A stretch of DNA of 64,000 bases, from positions 3,123,312-3,187,311 of the forward strand of contig JACTAT010000059.1 of the NCBI GenBank assembly GCA_014526335.1. The letters are read 5' to 3'. The DNA is from Chrysaora quinquecirrha. Lineage: Eukaryota > Cnidaria > Scyphozoa > Semaeostomeae > Pelagiidae. Of the stretch, positions 40,301-50,800 are shown one piece after another. A model generated the notes under the pieces. It was not told the origin of the DNA. It searched no databases and saw only the letters and a program-made list of their open reading frames with translations. The position numbers and the translations under genes are program-made. The stretch's first letter is position 1. The number at the start of each line of letters is the position of its first letter.

Positions 40301-43300
40301 TGTACGAGATCAAATTCGTATCCGTATCAAGAAATTGAAGCTCTTCTTTTTTCAAGATAGGTCAAACGGTCTGACAGACTTTGCAAATCTTCAGAAGAAA
40401 TGAAAACGGAGAAGAAATGAAAACGGAGAAGGGATGCAAAGTTGCCAGATATGACGATGGATGCAGGCAATTACAAGAAAATACAGGACACAAGTTCGAC
40501 AATATCAAAAGAGATGGTCAAAGATAGAGTGCGATAGAGACTATTAGTATGTTACGACCACTGTACAAGGTAAGGAACTTGCCACAAATGGCAGAAAATA
40601 TCAAACACAACAGATATTCTCCTCACACGCACAAGCGACTAATTCCTCAGTAAAAATCGCACGCACACGATGAGAGTTGAGCTTAGAAAAGTGCCACGAA
40701 ATTCAGCACTTTCCTCAGCATGTACGCCGGGCTTTTTTCACCATAATTATAATCTCATCGCCCAGGATTAGAATACCTACCCAAATCCTTCTATCTCTGT
40801 AACTTTAACAAAATGACTTCCAGACTTCCAGATAATGATTTTGCCATTTTCATCTGACGATGCCATGATTTCACCATCTGACGCTATGTCACAAATGCTG
40901 CCTTGATGTGCATCAAACGTTTCTTGCAGTTTCACTGATGGACCTCTGGTGGGTACCATAAATACGAGAATATTTCCATCAGCAGTACCTGGACAGAAAT
41001 GAATGAAGATCACCTAAACAGTGGAAGCAAACATTATGACCACGTTTATAAGGGACCGAACCCATCTGGGATCGGACCAAAATGGATCCGATCTCGTTTT
41101 TAAGGGGCGTTTACACGGGAACGGTCCCAACCGGCTTGTGTTTACAAGGGAACGTTCTCAAAGTGGATTCACAATACAGTGCATGCGCAATAAATATATT
41201 TCTTGCCTTCCGCGCGCTTTTTGTTTAGTTATCAATTCGTTTTGGCACTAGATCATTGAAACAAGATCTATCTTATTGAAATTGCCTCAGATCGAACATT
41301 TACTGGCCTCTTTTGTAAGCCGTTCCCACTTAAATCCGATCCAGAGTGTTTACACGAGATCAGAATTGGAGCGTTCCCTTTCTGGAATGATTTAAAAGCG
41401 TTCCCAAATTGGTAAGGATAGAGTTCCCAGACGGGAACGGATCATGTCGTTCCTTGTAAACTGAAGGCCTATCTATACAAATCTTGGTACGGATCGCTTT
41501 GAGAACGTTCCCATGTAAACAGGGTTCTAAAAAGCACCTTGAAACCTCTATGCATGCAGACGTCCTCTCTATCAAACCCCTTTCAAGTGAAGATTTCAAA
41601 TATGCTTCCTCTATATTAAGCGTCCCTATTATGGCCATTGGCTTCTCTTGTTCAGCAGAAAAGGATGAATTGGGGGCATCATTCCTTTGTTTGTTTTTGC
41701 ATTATTATTTTTATTATTATTTCAAGATTTAAAGATATATTATCTTAAGGATTAACACTAAGATGTCTATCCCTTGAAAATGATCCATTTTTGATCATAT
41801 CAGCTAAAGAGTTACTATCAGTTTTTCCATTATTCACCAAATTGATAAACAGGAGTCTTTCGTGGAGTACTGATTATAAGATGGACATAACAATAAAGTA
41901 AAGTATGGTTTATATATTAAGATTTCTGCTCAAGTCATCATACAGGCCCAGCAGGTGAGAGGTTGAACACTATTTACAAATGGAAAATTAACTTACCTAT
42001 GCAAATATGCTCACTTCCTACAGCAGAGATGCCTCTGGCATATTGTGCAAGACCTAGAAATGAAAAATTAAGATTGAATCTTGCTTGTGCAATATAAATA
42101 ATTTCAATAGTCTTTGAGCAGTATAAAATTTCAAACATGCAAGAAACAGCAGAAAACATTTTGGGCATACTTAAAAGCTTTTTTGTCTGGCATTCCTCAG
42201 GGTATAAATGTCAGAAACAGATTGAAACACTTGACAAAGTTGGAATTTATACCCAGATGTGGATTGAAATGCACCAATTAGAAATCAAAGCTGAATTGGC
42301 ATTGTGTTTTAAACACCAATCAGCTTGCAGGATACAATGGGAAGATCAATAGAATTAATAGTTGAAGAGTCCAAATGAGAAAATGAACTCTTTCTGTCTA
42401 CACAGAACCTGCCTTTTGGTTTTGATGTAGACAGATTCCAAACCTCCTAAGTGAAACAAAGATCTTGCTTTGCCAATGATTTTAAAATAGTCCTTGCTGT
42501 TATTTTCTTTGCAATTATGGTTATCGAGTAAGTGTTGTCCTATGGCCGAATCATGTTTGAGGCTAGGTTGTTGTTGCTAGATTTGAGGCATGGGGTGATT
42601 GCTCTCTTTGCCAAAAATTGTGCTGACAAATATTAGTAGGGACATGCTGTTTTAATCTCCAATCTCTGGGAAGTATGACCTACATACCTGGCATCACACC
42701 GGCAGAAAAATTCATAAATAACAAAACTTTTTGTGTGGTAGGTACAATCCTTTTGAATGGATGGTTGAACTTTTAGCACACTTAGCTCAGTTTTGGTGAC
42801 ATTTCCTTGAATGGTATTCAGTTTCAGATTAACTTCATTTAGAATTTTACCTTCAGTTGGATTTGGGCTCAAAGCCTGCCAAAAACCATGACAGATCCAT
42901 CCTCTTCAAACATCTGCAAAGAAATTTGCATATGCATAAGAAAGTTATGCCTACCTTAACACTAAACTTTTATGCAAACAAGCCCTTTCATGAAAATATG
43001 AAACACATGCAATGTAACATGAACCCATATGCTATTTACCATATGTTACAAGTTACAATTTATTTTCTTTTGGGGCTCATTTGCCTAGTGGTCATTTCAG
43101 AACATTTTTGTTGATAACAGGTCAACTCCCACACTGCCAACTTGCCACAGTCAAGTTGCCGCATATCTGGACAACTTGCCTCTTCAAAAGACTACTTGCC
43201 AAACTGAACAAGTCACCTGTATCTGCATGAATAAAAACAGGAATTTTGGGGTGGCACTCCAATATTTCTAAATAAATTGCTAAAAAGCCTTCTAGAAAGC

Positions 43301-44657
43301 TTTTACAATATTTTTATGAAGAAACACTTATAAATTTTTTTTCAATTTGAATTTCAAACTTAGACTAGTTGTCAACAAAGGTGTGGCAAGTTGACTAGAA
43401 CACAGTGGTGACTTGACCTGAAATGTGTGGTCATGTGACAAGTTGGGAATGCTGTTAGTTTACCAGAAACCTTTTTTCAGGGTGTGACCCTGGGGGTATG
43501 GATGGTGATATCAAAGGAGGATCTTGATATCCAGGAAGTGAACCTTGTTGTGACAGACCAGATTTTTGTTGTTCTGCTGTGTGCACAGTTGCCCATGCCA
43601 ATTTTTGGTTACAGTTGGCATCCGCTATCTCGAACTCTCAAGGGAAACTAGAATTTGTTCGAGATAGCGAATGTTCAAAATAAGGGATGCCCCATATAAA
43701 CATAAAAATTGTAGTTTTTAAGTCAGAGAAGGAACCCCTATTAACATGCAGGGTTACTGATCCCAAATTTCATCAAACAAGTCTGGTATTTTTCACATAG
43801 GAGTCAAAATTCATCTGCTTTCATCCCTACTTCTGCTGAAATTGAGATAATAGCGATGCAGCACATCTCGAAAGAGAACAGCTTCATCTATTGTATACAT
43901 GGGCAGCAATCACATAGCTGCTGCCATTCCCGCTCCGCTAGGCGAACTTATACATATTTTCAGCCTGTCTCTTTATCCAGTTCAGCAGAAAATTTGGCAA
44001 AGTTCGAGATAAAGAGCAGGTTTTCCTCCATGGGAAATCGAAAATGGTTCGAGACAGCGAATGTTCGAGATAACAGGGTTCGAGATAGCGGATGATTTTT
44101 CTATACAAACCCTTATACCAAAACGAGGGAAATGGAAAATCGTTCGAGATAGCGAATGTTCGAGATAGCGGGCAGTCGAGATAGCGGATGTCAACTGTAT
44201 TTAAAAACAACTGTTTTCCTAGTCAACAGACCTGCATTCCTCTAACTGAAGCTAATATCAGGAGGGTCCTTTGTGGCAGCACACACCATTTTGCCTGAAA
44301 AACAAGAACAAAGTCATATTGTTTAGGTTTATGGAACAAAAATGAAAATCAGAAAAACTAAGTTCTTGTTTGAGAAGTTTAGATTTTGCAAATTTGATTA
44401 ATTACCTGCAATATAGCAGAACATGCTTGGGAGCCTTCCCCTTTGCAGAATACTTGCTTGTAGGGACTCGCTCCATCAGAAGACTGCTTCGAATGGGCAA
44501 GAACGTCGTTTGGGTTAAAAATCCAGACAACAGATTTATGGATGACAGCTAACTTGCTTTCACTTGCAGCCTTGCCAGGAAGTCTACATACATCTAGGTT
44601 ATTGCACAACAAGGAGGCACTAGATTTTATCTGAACAGAAGAACCTCTCTTGTACAT
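34311..44657 (-). CDS. WDR54: WD repeat-containing protein 54 orthologue (8 exons)
   Basis: Exons on the minus strand: 44657-44406, 44294-44232, 42913-42851, 42053-41997, 40988-40781, 39963-39801, 36774-36712, 34439-34311 (TAA). With one base restored in exon 3 the model gives 332 residues, against 334 in human WDR54. The N-terminus (Ser-Ala-Ser-x-Leu-Leu-Cys-Asn-Asn-Leu) and C-terminus (SSFAVTGYDSNEV) match the family. Middle blocks are WCVLP in exon 2, YARGISAVGSEHICIG over exons 4-5, a WD unit ending IIIWKSGSHFVKV in exon 5, GLVIGAYGSGHIRVF in exon 6, and SASEDTFVKVWKI in exon 7. WD repeats form a beta-propeller that acts as a protein-interaction scaffold; the cellular role of WDR54 is poorly defined. 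Phases agree at every junction (0,0,1,1,2,0,0) only if exon 3 gains one base. Introns 2, 3 and 6 carry mobile-element debris. Confidence 0.9.
34440..36711 (-). other. WDR54 intron 7
   Basis: It holds a 34.6-kb cluster of GGGCCCCGGCTC repeats next to a CAGTGGCGTAAC-type hAT end (minus strand, near 34807-34818), and a GAT microsatellite at 34905-34963. No internal exon is seen. Confidence 0.5.
34905..34963. repeat. (GAT)n microsatellite
   Basis: About 19 GAT units with one GAC interruption, in WDR54 intron 7. Confidence 0.9.
37464..37614. mobile_element. Diverged MITE of the GACTTATTAC family
   Basis: The left end GACGTATTACCTGGG and the interior CGCTATTGAGTTGAATTGCTGGACG match the other two copies in this intron. 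The right end (GGTAATAAGTTTT) has decayed. Confidence 0.45.
38835..38961. mobile_element. MITE of the GACTTATTAC family, 127 bp
   Basis: Termini GACTTATTACATGAGTC and GACTCGTGTTATAAGTC are inverted repeats with TA outside each end. The interior shares CTGGACGCTCAAAC with the neighbouring copies. Confidence 0.6.
39504..39617. mobile_element. MITE of the GACTTATTAC family, 114 bp
   Basis: Termini GACTTATAACCTGAGT and GACTCAGGTAATAAGTC are near-perfect inverted repeats extending about 30 bp inward, with TA outside each end. It could fold into a long hairpin if transcribed. Confidence 0.65.
40989..41996 (-). other. WDR54 intron 4 with inverted GTTTACACGGGAACG motifs
   Basis: Between about 41035 and 41525 the words GTTTACACGGGAACG, GTTTACAAGGGAACG and, inverted, CGTTCCCATGTAAAC recur, suggesting a decayed inverted-repeat element of about 0.5 kb. 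Exact ends were not found. Confidence 0.4.
42482..42830 (-). pseudogene. Retroelement fragment with GIY-YIG endonuclease remnant
   Basis: In WDR54 intron 3, minus strand, the reading contains VIYEFFCRCDARYVGHTSQRL. After a one-base frameshift it continues KQHVPTNI, and further on come SAIGQHLLDNHNC-type residues. This order (Cys-rich strand, YVG-x-T, QHVP, SAIGQHL) is that of the C-terminal GIY-YIG endonuclease of Penelope-like and related reverse-transcriptase elements. It is truncated, frameshifted and ends in stops, so it is a dead copy. The retroelement class is inferred from motifs only. Confidence 0.6.
42851..42913 (-). other. WDR54: WDR54 exon 3 with one-base frame break
   Basis: The exon starts MFEEDGSVMVF after a good CAG acceptor, then hits a stop (CTT TGA) a few codons on. 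One more T in the TTTTT run (42881-42885, written AAAAA on the plus strand) would give FWQALSPNPTE, matching the human 'YWHALD' segment, and would leave phase 1 as exon 4 requires. The exon is 63 nt where 64 is needed. Confidence 0.75.
43127..43460. repeat. Inverted CAACTTGCC-motif element
   Basis: The left half carries repeated CAACTTGCC words (for example 'CCAACTTGCCACAG'). The right half carries the reverse complements GGCAAGTTG and GACAAGTTGGG. This arrangement suggests a MITE with repeated terminal motifs in WDR54 intron 2. Ends are approximate. Confidence 0.45.
43612..44197. mobile_element. 586-bp TA-flanked MITE, pogo/Tc1-mariner-like
   Basis: The left end CAGTTGGCATCCGCTATCTC and the right end GAGATAGCGGATGTCAACTG are inverted repeats with one mismatch, and TA flanks both (43610-43611, 44198-44199). 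Near the ends TTCGAGATAGCG is repeated several times as subterminal repeats. It lies in WDR54 intron 2 and has no transposase ORF. Confidence 0.75.
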
Positions 44658-47111
44658 TTTTATGCTTGAATTTTAGTTAGGAACAAACCAAACCAGCTGG
44701 CCAAAATCCCGCGCTCCTGCTCTTTCGAAATTAGCAAAATAAATTTTATGAAATTCTCACGATAACGACAGAGTTCCTCCTGTGAGCATCTGCAAGAGAC
44801 TAAACTATTAATTATTCATAACTTTGCCATCCCTTGCTGAAAATATGCTTTGCTTCGTGAAGGTAACTTGTTGCAGTAACCAAGCAGAGAGAAAGCCACC
44901 CAAAAGAAACAAAAAGAGACTAGGCCACTTGCTGATAACGCGGCCTCGTTATCAAAATAAGCGCAATCGCGGTGCTTCGCAGCGCAGATATGAAGTTATC
45001 GTACGTAGCATTTTCGTGGTATTCAACCAGGTTTCTCGCTCCCCTAGAGAGGGTTTAGGGGGGTTTGGTGCGTATTTAGGTATTGGAAAGACAGCGAGAA
45101 ATGGAAAGGATGAGAATATGAAGCGTCCTTCCACGCGTCCTTCACATCCTCCCAGTGCTGAATATTCGATGTCGATCCGCTCACAAAGACACTAGAGGAA
45201 AGCATGCAGTAAAGAAACAATAGAAAAAGTCAGTTTCCAAAGCGTCAAGGCATTTATTCAAGTAATACTCAAATAAAATTTGATTAATATTATTGTCACT
45301 CTGACTTTCGATATTTTAACACAAAGTTTAATATAATATGTGATAAATACAAAATCTGGCAGAGAAAACTTTAACGAAAGTACACTCAAAATAGTTGTCA
45401 CAGCATCCTTCCTTATTGCCTCACATACATATAGGTACATCGATGGTGCGCTTACTGTATATGCGAGCTAATGGAGGCAACAAGTTAAAAGATATAAAAA
45501 CGCTTGATTGGTAATTCGAGTTATCGAGTTCTATTTATCCTACGTATCACAGGTAAGCACTGGTCAAGGGGTACCACAGGAATTAGGTGGGTGGGTGGGG
45601 CAATAGAAGAAAGGTGCGAAACTAAGATATTCAAACTTCAAAGTTCAAGAGATCTTGATCTTGATTACTATAAGAAACCTTTTTGTGGGGCTTTCAGAAC
45701 CAAGATCAGTTGCGAACCTTTCAGTTATGTTAAAAAGTTATCAGGTAACACGGTAAATTTAGGCATACTTAGGGAATGTTTTCTCTGTTTTCAGGTGTTA
45801 TTTGACGTAAAAAAGCTTAAGTTAACGTCTCATCGAAGAAACAACATGTCATTAAGCGACATTGAATTGGCGGAAGGCTGACATGCATGGGAACCGCATC
45901 CGCATTCGACCTTTGGAAGAGCGCAATCCCGTTATTAGCTTTCTCTGAAAGTTTATATAATAATAGTCAAATAGCTTTTACTCTACATATAGATTTTCTA
46001 ACAGCTAACTACAAAATACAGTTATGCTACAAAAGCGAATACAGCTGACTCAGAAAAGTACCACAAGAGATTTAAAACTAACAGGACAAGTCGGCTAGTC
46101 GGCCCATTACAAAGTCGACCCAACATGTGTTAGACAAGTCGGTCCATTATGTGTTAGACGAGTCGGCCGGTCAGTGTATATCAAATTGGCACACTACAAC
46201 ATAATAAATTGTACATGTTATTGTACAAGTACACTGTTAAAGCGGGGGTTTGGGGGCGGCAGCCCCCAATATCACCAGAGGTAACAAAATAACTAGTAAA
46301 TAACGTCGCAGGCCGACAACGGAAGGGGTTGACTTGTCCATAGGTGTGGGCCGACTTGGTAGCGGGCCGACTTGGCAATGGGTTGACTTGTCTAGAAAGC
46401 AATTTGTGTACTGGAAGGTGGAGGTTACTTTGGGTACCAGAGGCAAAGGGTCAAAAGGAGTGGAAAATGATAAACGAGTAAAAGAAAGAGAAAATTATAA
46501 GAGGGTCCGGATCCACTGTACGACCTCCTTCTGGAGTCACCTGTTGAGCCAATCAGCACTGAGTATAACGAAAATCGTTTACTCCGCTCTCATCTGTCAA
46601 ATGCAAAGAATATCGATCAATATGTTCGTCAACTTCTTTCCCCCTCTCTTTTCCTCGTTTCTTATTATCCACACCGTGTGACCCACTGTGGTTCTGGCAC
46701 TCAGGGCAGTTGGAGGTTGTTGCAAATGTTGTTGATTATCGCAAAGAAAGTTTCTTATTTTCCGCTTTAAGTGACCCCTGGAGGCTCCGTTGCCGTCGAT
46801 AGTTGGGAGTTGTCTGTTCAAATGTAATCTGTGTCAGTATCAATCGTGCGTAACTTGGCTTTTAGAGATTTAAACCGCTGAAATTTAGCTTGAAAGAATT
46901 ATTTCTGTAATAGTGAGTTCGAGTTCGCTTACATCAAACACAAAGACGCACAGAAGACTTTCTATCAATAGTTGACAAAACAAAGCTGGTTCTCACTCAC
47001 ACAAATCAAAGAGTCTGTCAACCAATCCACAATAAAAACACTACTAGACTAGTCCATTGCAAAACAACAATAACAAAAGACTATAGAGCGATACATCACA
47101 GGATCAGCATA
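44658..47111. other. Spacer between WDR54 and ZRANB1
   Basis: It contains the WDR54 promoter side and the ZRANB1 3' flank. Around 46083-46395, ACAAGTCGGC words on the left and GCCGACTTGT words on the right form a sub-terminal inverted-repeat element, with GGGGGCGGCAGCCCCC hairpin sequence between them. No additional gene is supported; the ORFs at 44.8-45.9 kb show no domains. Confidence 0.45.
46083..46395. mobile_element. MITE-like element with repeated GTCGGC / GCCGAC motifs
   Basis: At least four ACAAGTCGGCC-like words lie on the left and three inverted copies on the right, around a GC-rich hairpin. Exact ends and a target-site duplication were not identified. Confidence 0.45.
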
Positions 47112-47768
47112 CTATATTTTATAGGAGTCACGTGATTTGAACACTTCAGCTTGCATCTCACGAAATCGATTCAACCAATCGTCAATCATCTGACCAACAA
47201 GAGCTGGCCTAGGCGTTACCTTTTGCTTTGCCACCAAAACACCATTGTCTGTGAAGCAACAATCTAACCAAGTCTGCAAAAGCCTTTCTTCTTGACCAAT
47301 CTGAAGAAATAAACGAAACACTTTATATTACAGTCAGTCAGTCAGTCAGTCAGTCAGTCAGTCAGTCAGTCAGTCAGTCAGTCAGTCAGTCAGTCAGTCA
47401 GTCAGTCAGTCAGTCAGTCAGTCAGTCAGTCAGTCAGTCAGTCAGTCAGTCAGTCAGTCAGTCAGTCAGTCAGTCAGTCAGTCAGTCAGTCAGTCAGTCA
47501 GTCAGTCAGTCAGTCAGTCAGTCAGTCAGTCAGTCAGTCAGTCAGTCAGTCAGTCAGTCAGTCAGTCAGTCAGTCAGTCAGTCAGTCAGTCAGTCAGTCA
47601 GTCAGTCAGTCAGTCAGTCAGTCAGTCAGTCAGTCAGTCAGTCAGTCAGTCAGTCAGTCAGTCAGTCAGTCAGTCAGTCAGTCAGTCAGTCAGTCAGTCA
47701 GTCAGTCAGTCAGTCAGTCAGTCAGTCAGTCAGTCAGTCAGTCAGTCAGTCAGTCAGTCAGTCAGTCA

Positions 47769-47812
<44 letters not shown>

Positions 47813-47813
47813 A

Positions 47814-47865
<52 letters not shown>

Positions 47866-50800
47866 TCAGTCAGCCACGAGACTAGACGGAGAAACAAACT
47901 CTGAGTACACTTACTTCTTCAACTGTTTGAAAATGAATAGGAAGCAGACGACCTTCATGATCCACTAGTGGTAGGTACGTTTCATGGATATCCTCATTAC
48001 AATCCACGTTTGAGCTCGCTCCAGCATTCCCATCACTGCATGTTCCCATCGGCACCAGTGCAGAGAAATGTCCACGTGTGTATCCAAGAGCAATGGGACT
48101 CTTAATGCAGAAATCCTCTTCCCACAGCAGCGGTAAATAGACACCTACAATCAATGATTTATCAACAGTAGAAATTTTATGAATATGTATAACCTAAAAG
48201 ATAATGCTGTCTGCCAAAGATAATGATAATGATATGACAATGGTATGATAATAACAATAATGCGAGAATGAGAAAGGATAAAAACGAAATTTGTCAGATT
48301 AAGGGGCGGTTCAGAGACCTAAGGTCTAGATATTACTGCAGCAAGAACCCTAAACATTTGTAACAGATCAGCACACAGGAAAATTATTCAAACTATTATT
48401 TGAAGAAATACTACTTCAAATTATGCATGAAGCGAAGACTAGCTGTGGCTCAACTAGAAGACATGTCACATGCGATGTTGTATTCGTCGTGTCTTCAAAG
48501 GTGGCTAAACATGCGAGTGACAAGCGAGCAACATGTCCCCTGAGTTGCAGAGACACGAAATGCTTCACAATTCGCCCCATAAAACTATTTAACATATAAC
48601 TATTAAAATTATTCTCCCCATATAACTATTTAAACAGAAAATTAAGGCTTTCACATGAGTGTACATCCCCTCGTGATGAACGCTACTACACACTGAGATG
48701 GAGCTTAAGTTCAAAAGCTCAAAAGAAAGTTTCATTATATTAGATCGTAATGGATTTCGAAAAGGGTTAACCGACTGACAACACTAACCTTCAAATCTGG
48801 CGTAGTCGATGGTCTCTCCTTTTCTGCTCTTAACATATTTAACAGCATAAACAATAATAGGTCTACGAAGAATGTGTGCCAGTGCGAATACGTGTGTTTG
48901 TTCTAAGCTAGTACCAGCAGTTGCAGCTAATGAAACGGTGTTAATCCAATCTTGTTTCCACTGGTTATCATCCAAAGAGTAATTCATTTCACTCGCTTGG
49001 ATCTGCTCTGCTTCTTTCCATCGTGGGAAGAACCTTCAAGAAAGATGAGTTAATAACATTGCTGGCTTGAATTAACGCCTTTACATAACTAGAATTGGAA
49101 AGCATTCATGGTGTGGTCAAGGGATGTATGTCAAAAGTGTGGTGCAAACGGCTGGATTAGAGTCCACAAAAGCATTCAACCTTCCTCTAGACGCCTCTAG
49201 AGTCTAGAGTCTAGACAAATTATGTCTAGGTGCAAACCTTCCTTTCTTCACAATGAAATATAGGCATGTCTTTGAGATTATCTTTTGTTGCTTTATGTCT
49301 TCCTCCGGTCAATGACCGTATGACGGTGTATGACCGTATAACCATATGACCGTGACGTTTTCCTTACTATGGCTGGGTTACTCAATGAACCTGACTACCA
49401 TTGTGGTGAGAATGGCCAAGTCGTGGGCAAATCTGATTCGCACTAAATATTTTAGATTCGAATCTCATCGAAGCCAAACTCACCATGAAAAGTGAGGAAA
49501 GTCACTAGTACTCTGTAATCCAGGCGAAAGGCAAAAGGAATACCGTGCTGTTGTCACATTGCGATGAAGGACTTGGATTTTACTGTTTAAATTAGCCATG
49601 TGTCATTCAGTAGTCCTCGGAAGACAGTAAGTGTATGTGCCTATCAACTATCGACAGGCAAAAACGAGGAGAACTTATACACTAATGATCTAAATACACT
49701 CAGGATGACATTAAACGTCAAGCAGTTCTTCTGATTCACAGATAGCAATTTCTTTGAGTACAAAACTACAAGATAACGAAGAGCAAGGACATCTTTGGTC
49801 AATGGTCATACATACAGTAAGGCAAAACCTATTCCTAGTCTTATTCGCTTTGTTGAATAGCCATTTATTATCAAAACAAATCTAAATCTTAATATTTGGA
49901 TCTTTGGTTACAAAAATGTTAGAATATAAATAAAACTGCAAAATCGAAAATAAAAACTGATATTTCTTGAAACATTTACATATCCCAGTCATAAGCAAGG
50001 ACTTAATCAAAATACCTTTTCTGTCCTTCGCTTAAGCTTTCAAACATTGCTCTTCTAAGTATGTTCTCTCGATCAAGTACTCCCCAAGTTGCTTGTAAAA
50101 CGGAATCTAATAGACAATCGCCAGCAGCTCTGTTCCAAAGTGGATAAATTCTGCTACTGCAACGTCCAATCAGCTCGCTGCTCCAATTGATAAGTAATTC
50201 TTCTTCTAAGACTAAAAGATATAGTTAAGTTTACACAACATAATAAAATAAACTGCAAAACTAATGAGCTACTCGGAAAAATGTTTTTCTATCATTCCCC
50301 TCCCCCACATTGCAATGCTGCGATGTGCAAAAAATAACAATTTTTAGAACTGTAGAGGAATAATATTTCTTCTTCTAGATGAACAATAATTCGGAGGAAT
50401 CAGGATGGAGAAAAGTTGTTGGACGTTGTTGTACTGTACATCAAATGCAATTTGTCTCAAACATAAATTGCCTCAGAACATTGCTTGTTTCCCAACATCG
50501 ATGAAGATTTGTATGCATGTTATCTCAAATAATTGCTATCTTGGGCAAACATTGAATTTCCATGAGCTTTACTTAATTGTTTCAGTGGTACTTTATGTTG
50601 TCTTTCAACTGGCCCATTCAACAAAGGTATTACTGAGAGTTTACACGAGAAAGATTTGCCGTTCTCTTTCGTACCAGAAACTGCAAGCCTTGAAGGTTCT
50701 GACAATTGAGCCGTAAAATGGAATGGAACAGAACGATTCTTCTCTCGTGTCAACACTTCTTCTTTTAAACGTTTCTGAACAATTTTTCTACACAGAATTG

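Noticed and set aside
45504..45881. ORF of 125 codons as a gene
   Set aside because: No domain, no hydrophobic or repeated pattern, and no convincing splice context.
47331..47876. The tetranucleotide array as a CRISPR-like array
   Set aside because: There are no spacers; it is a pure microsatellite in a eukaryotic intron.
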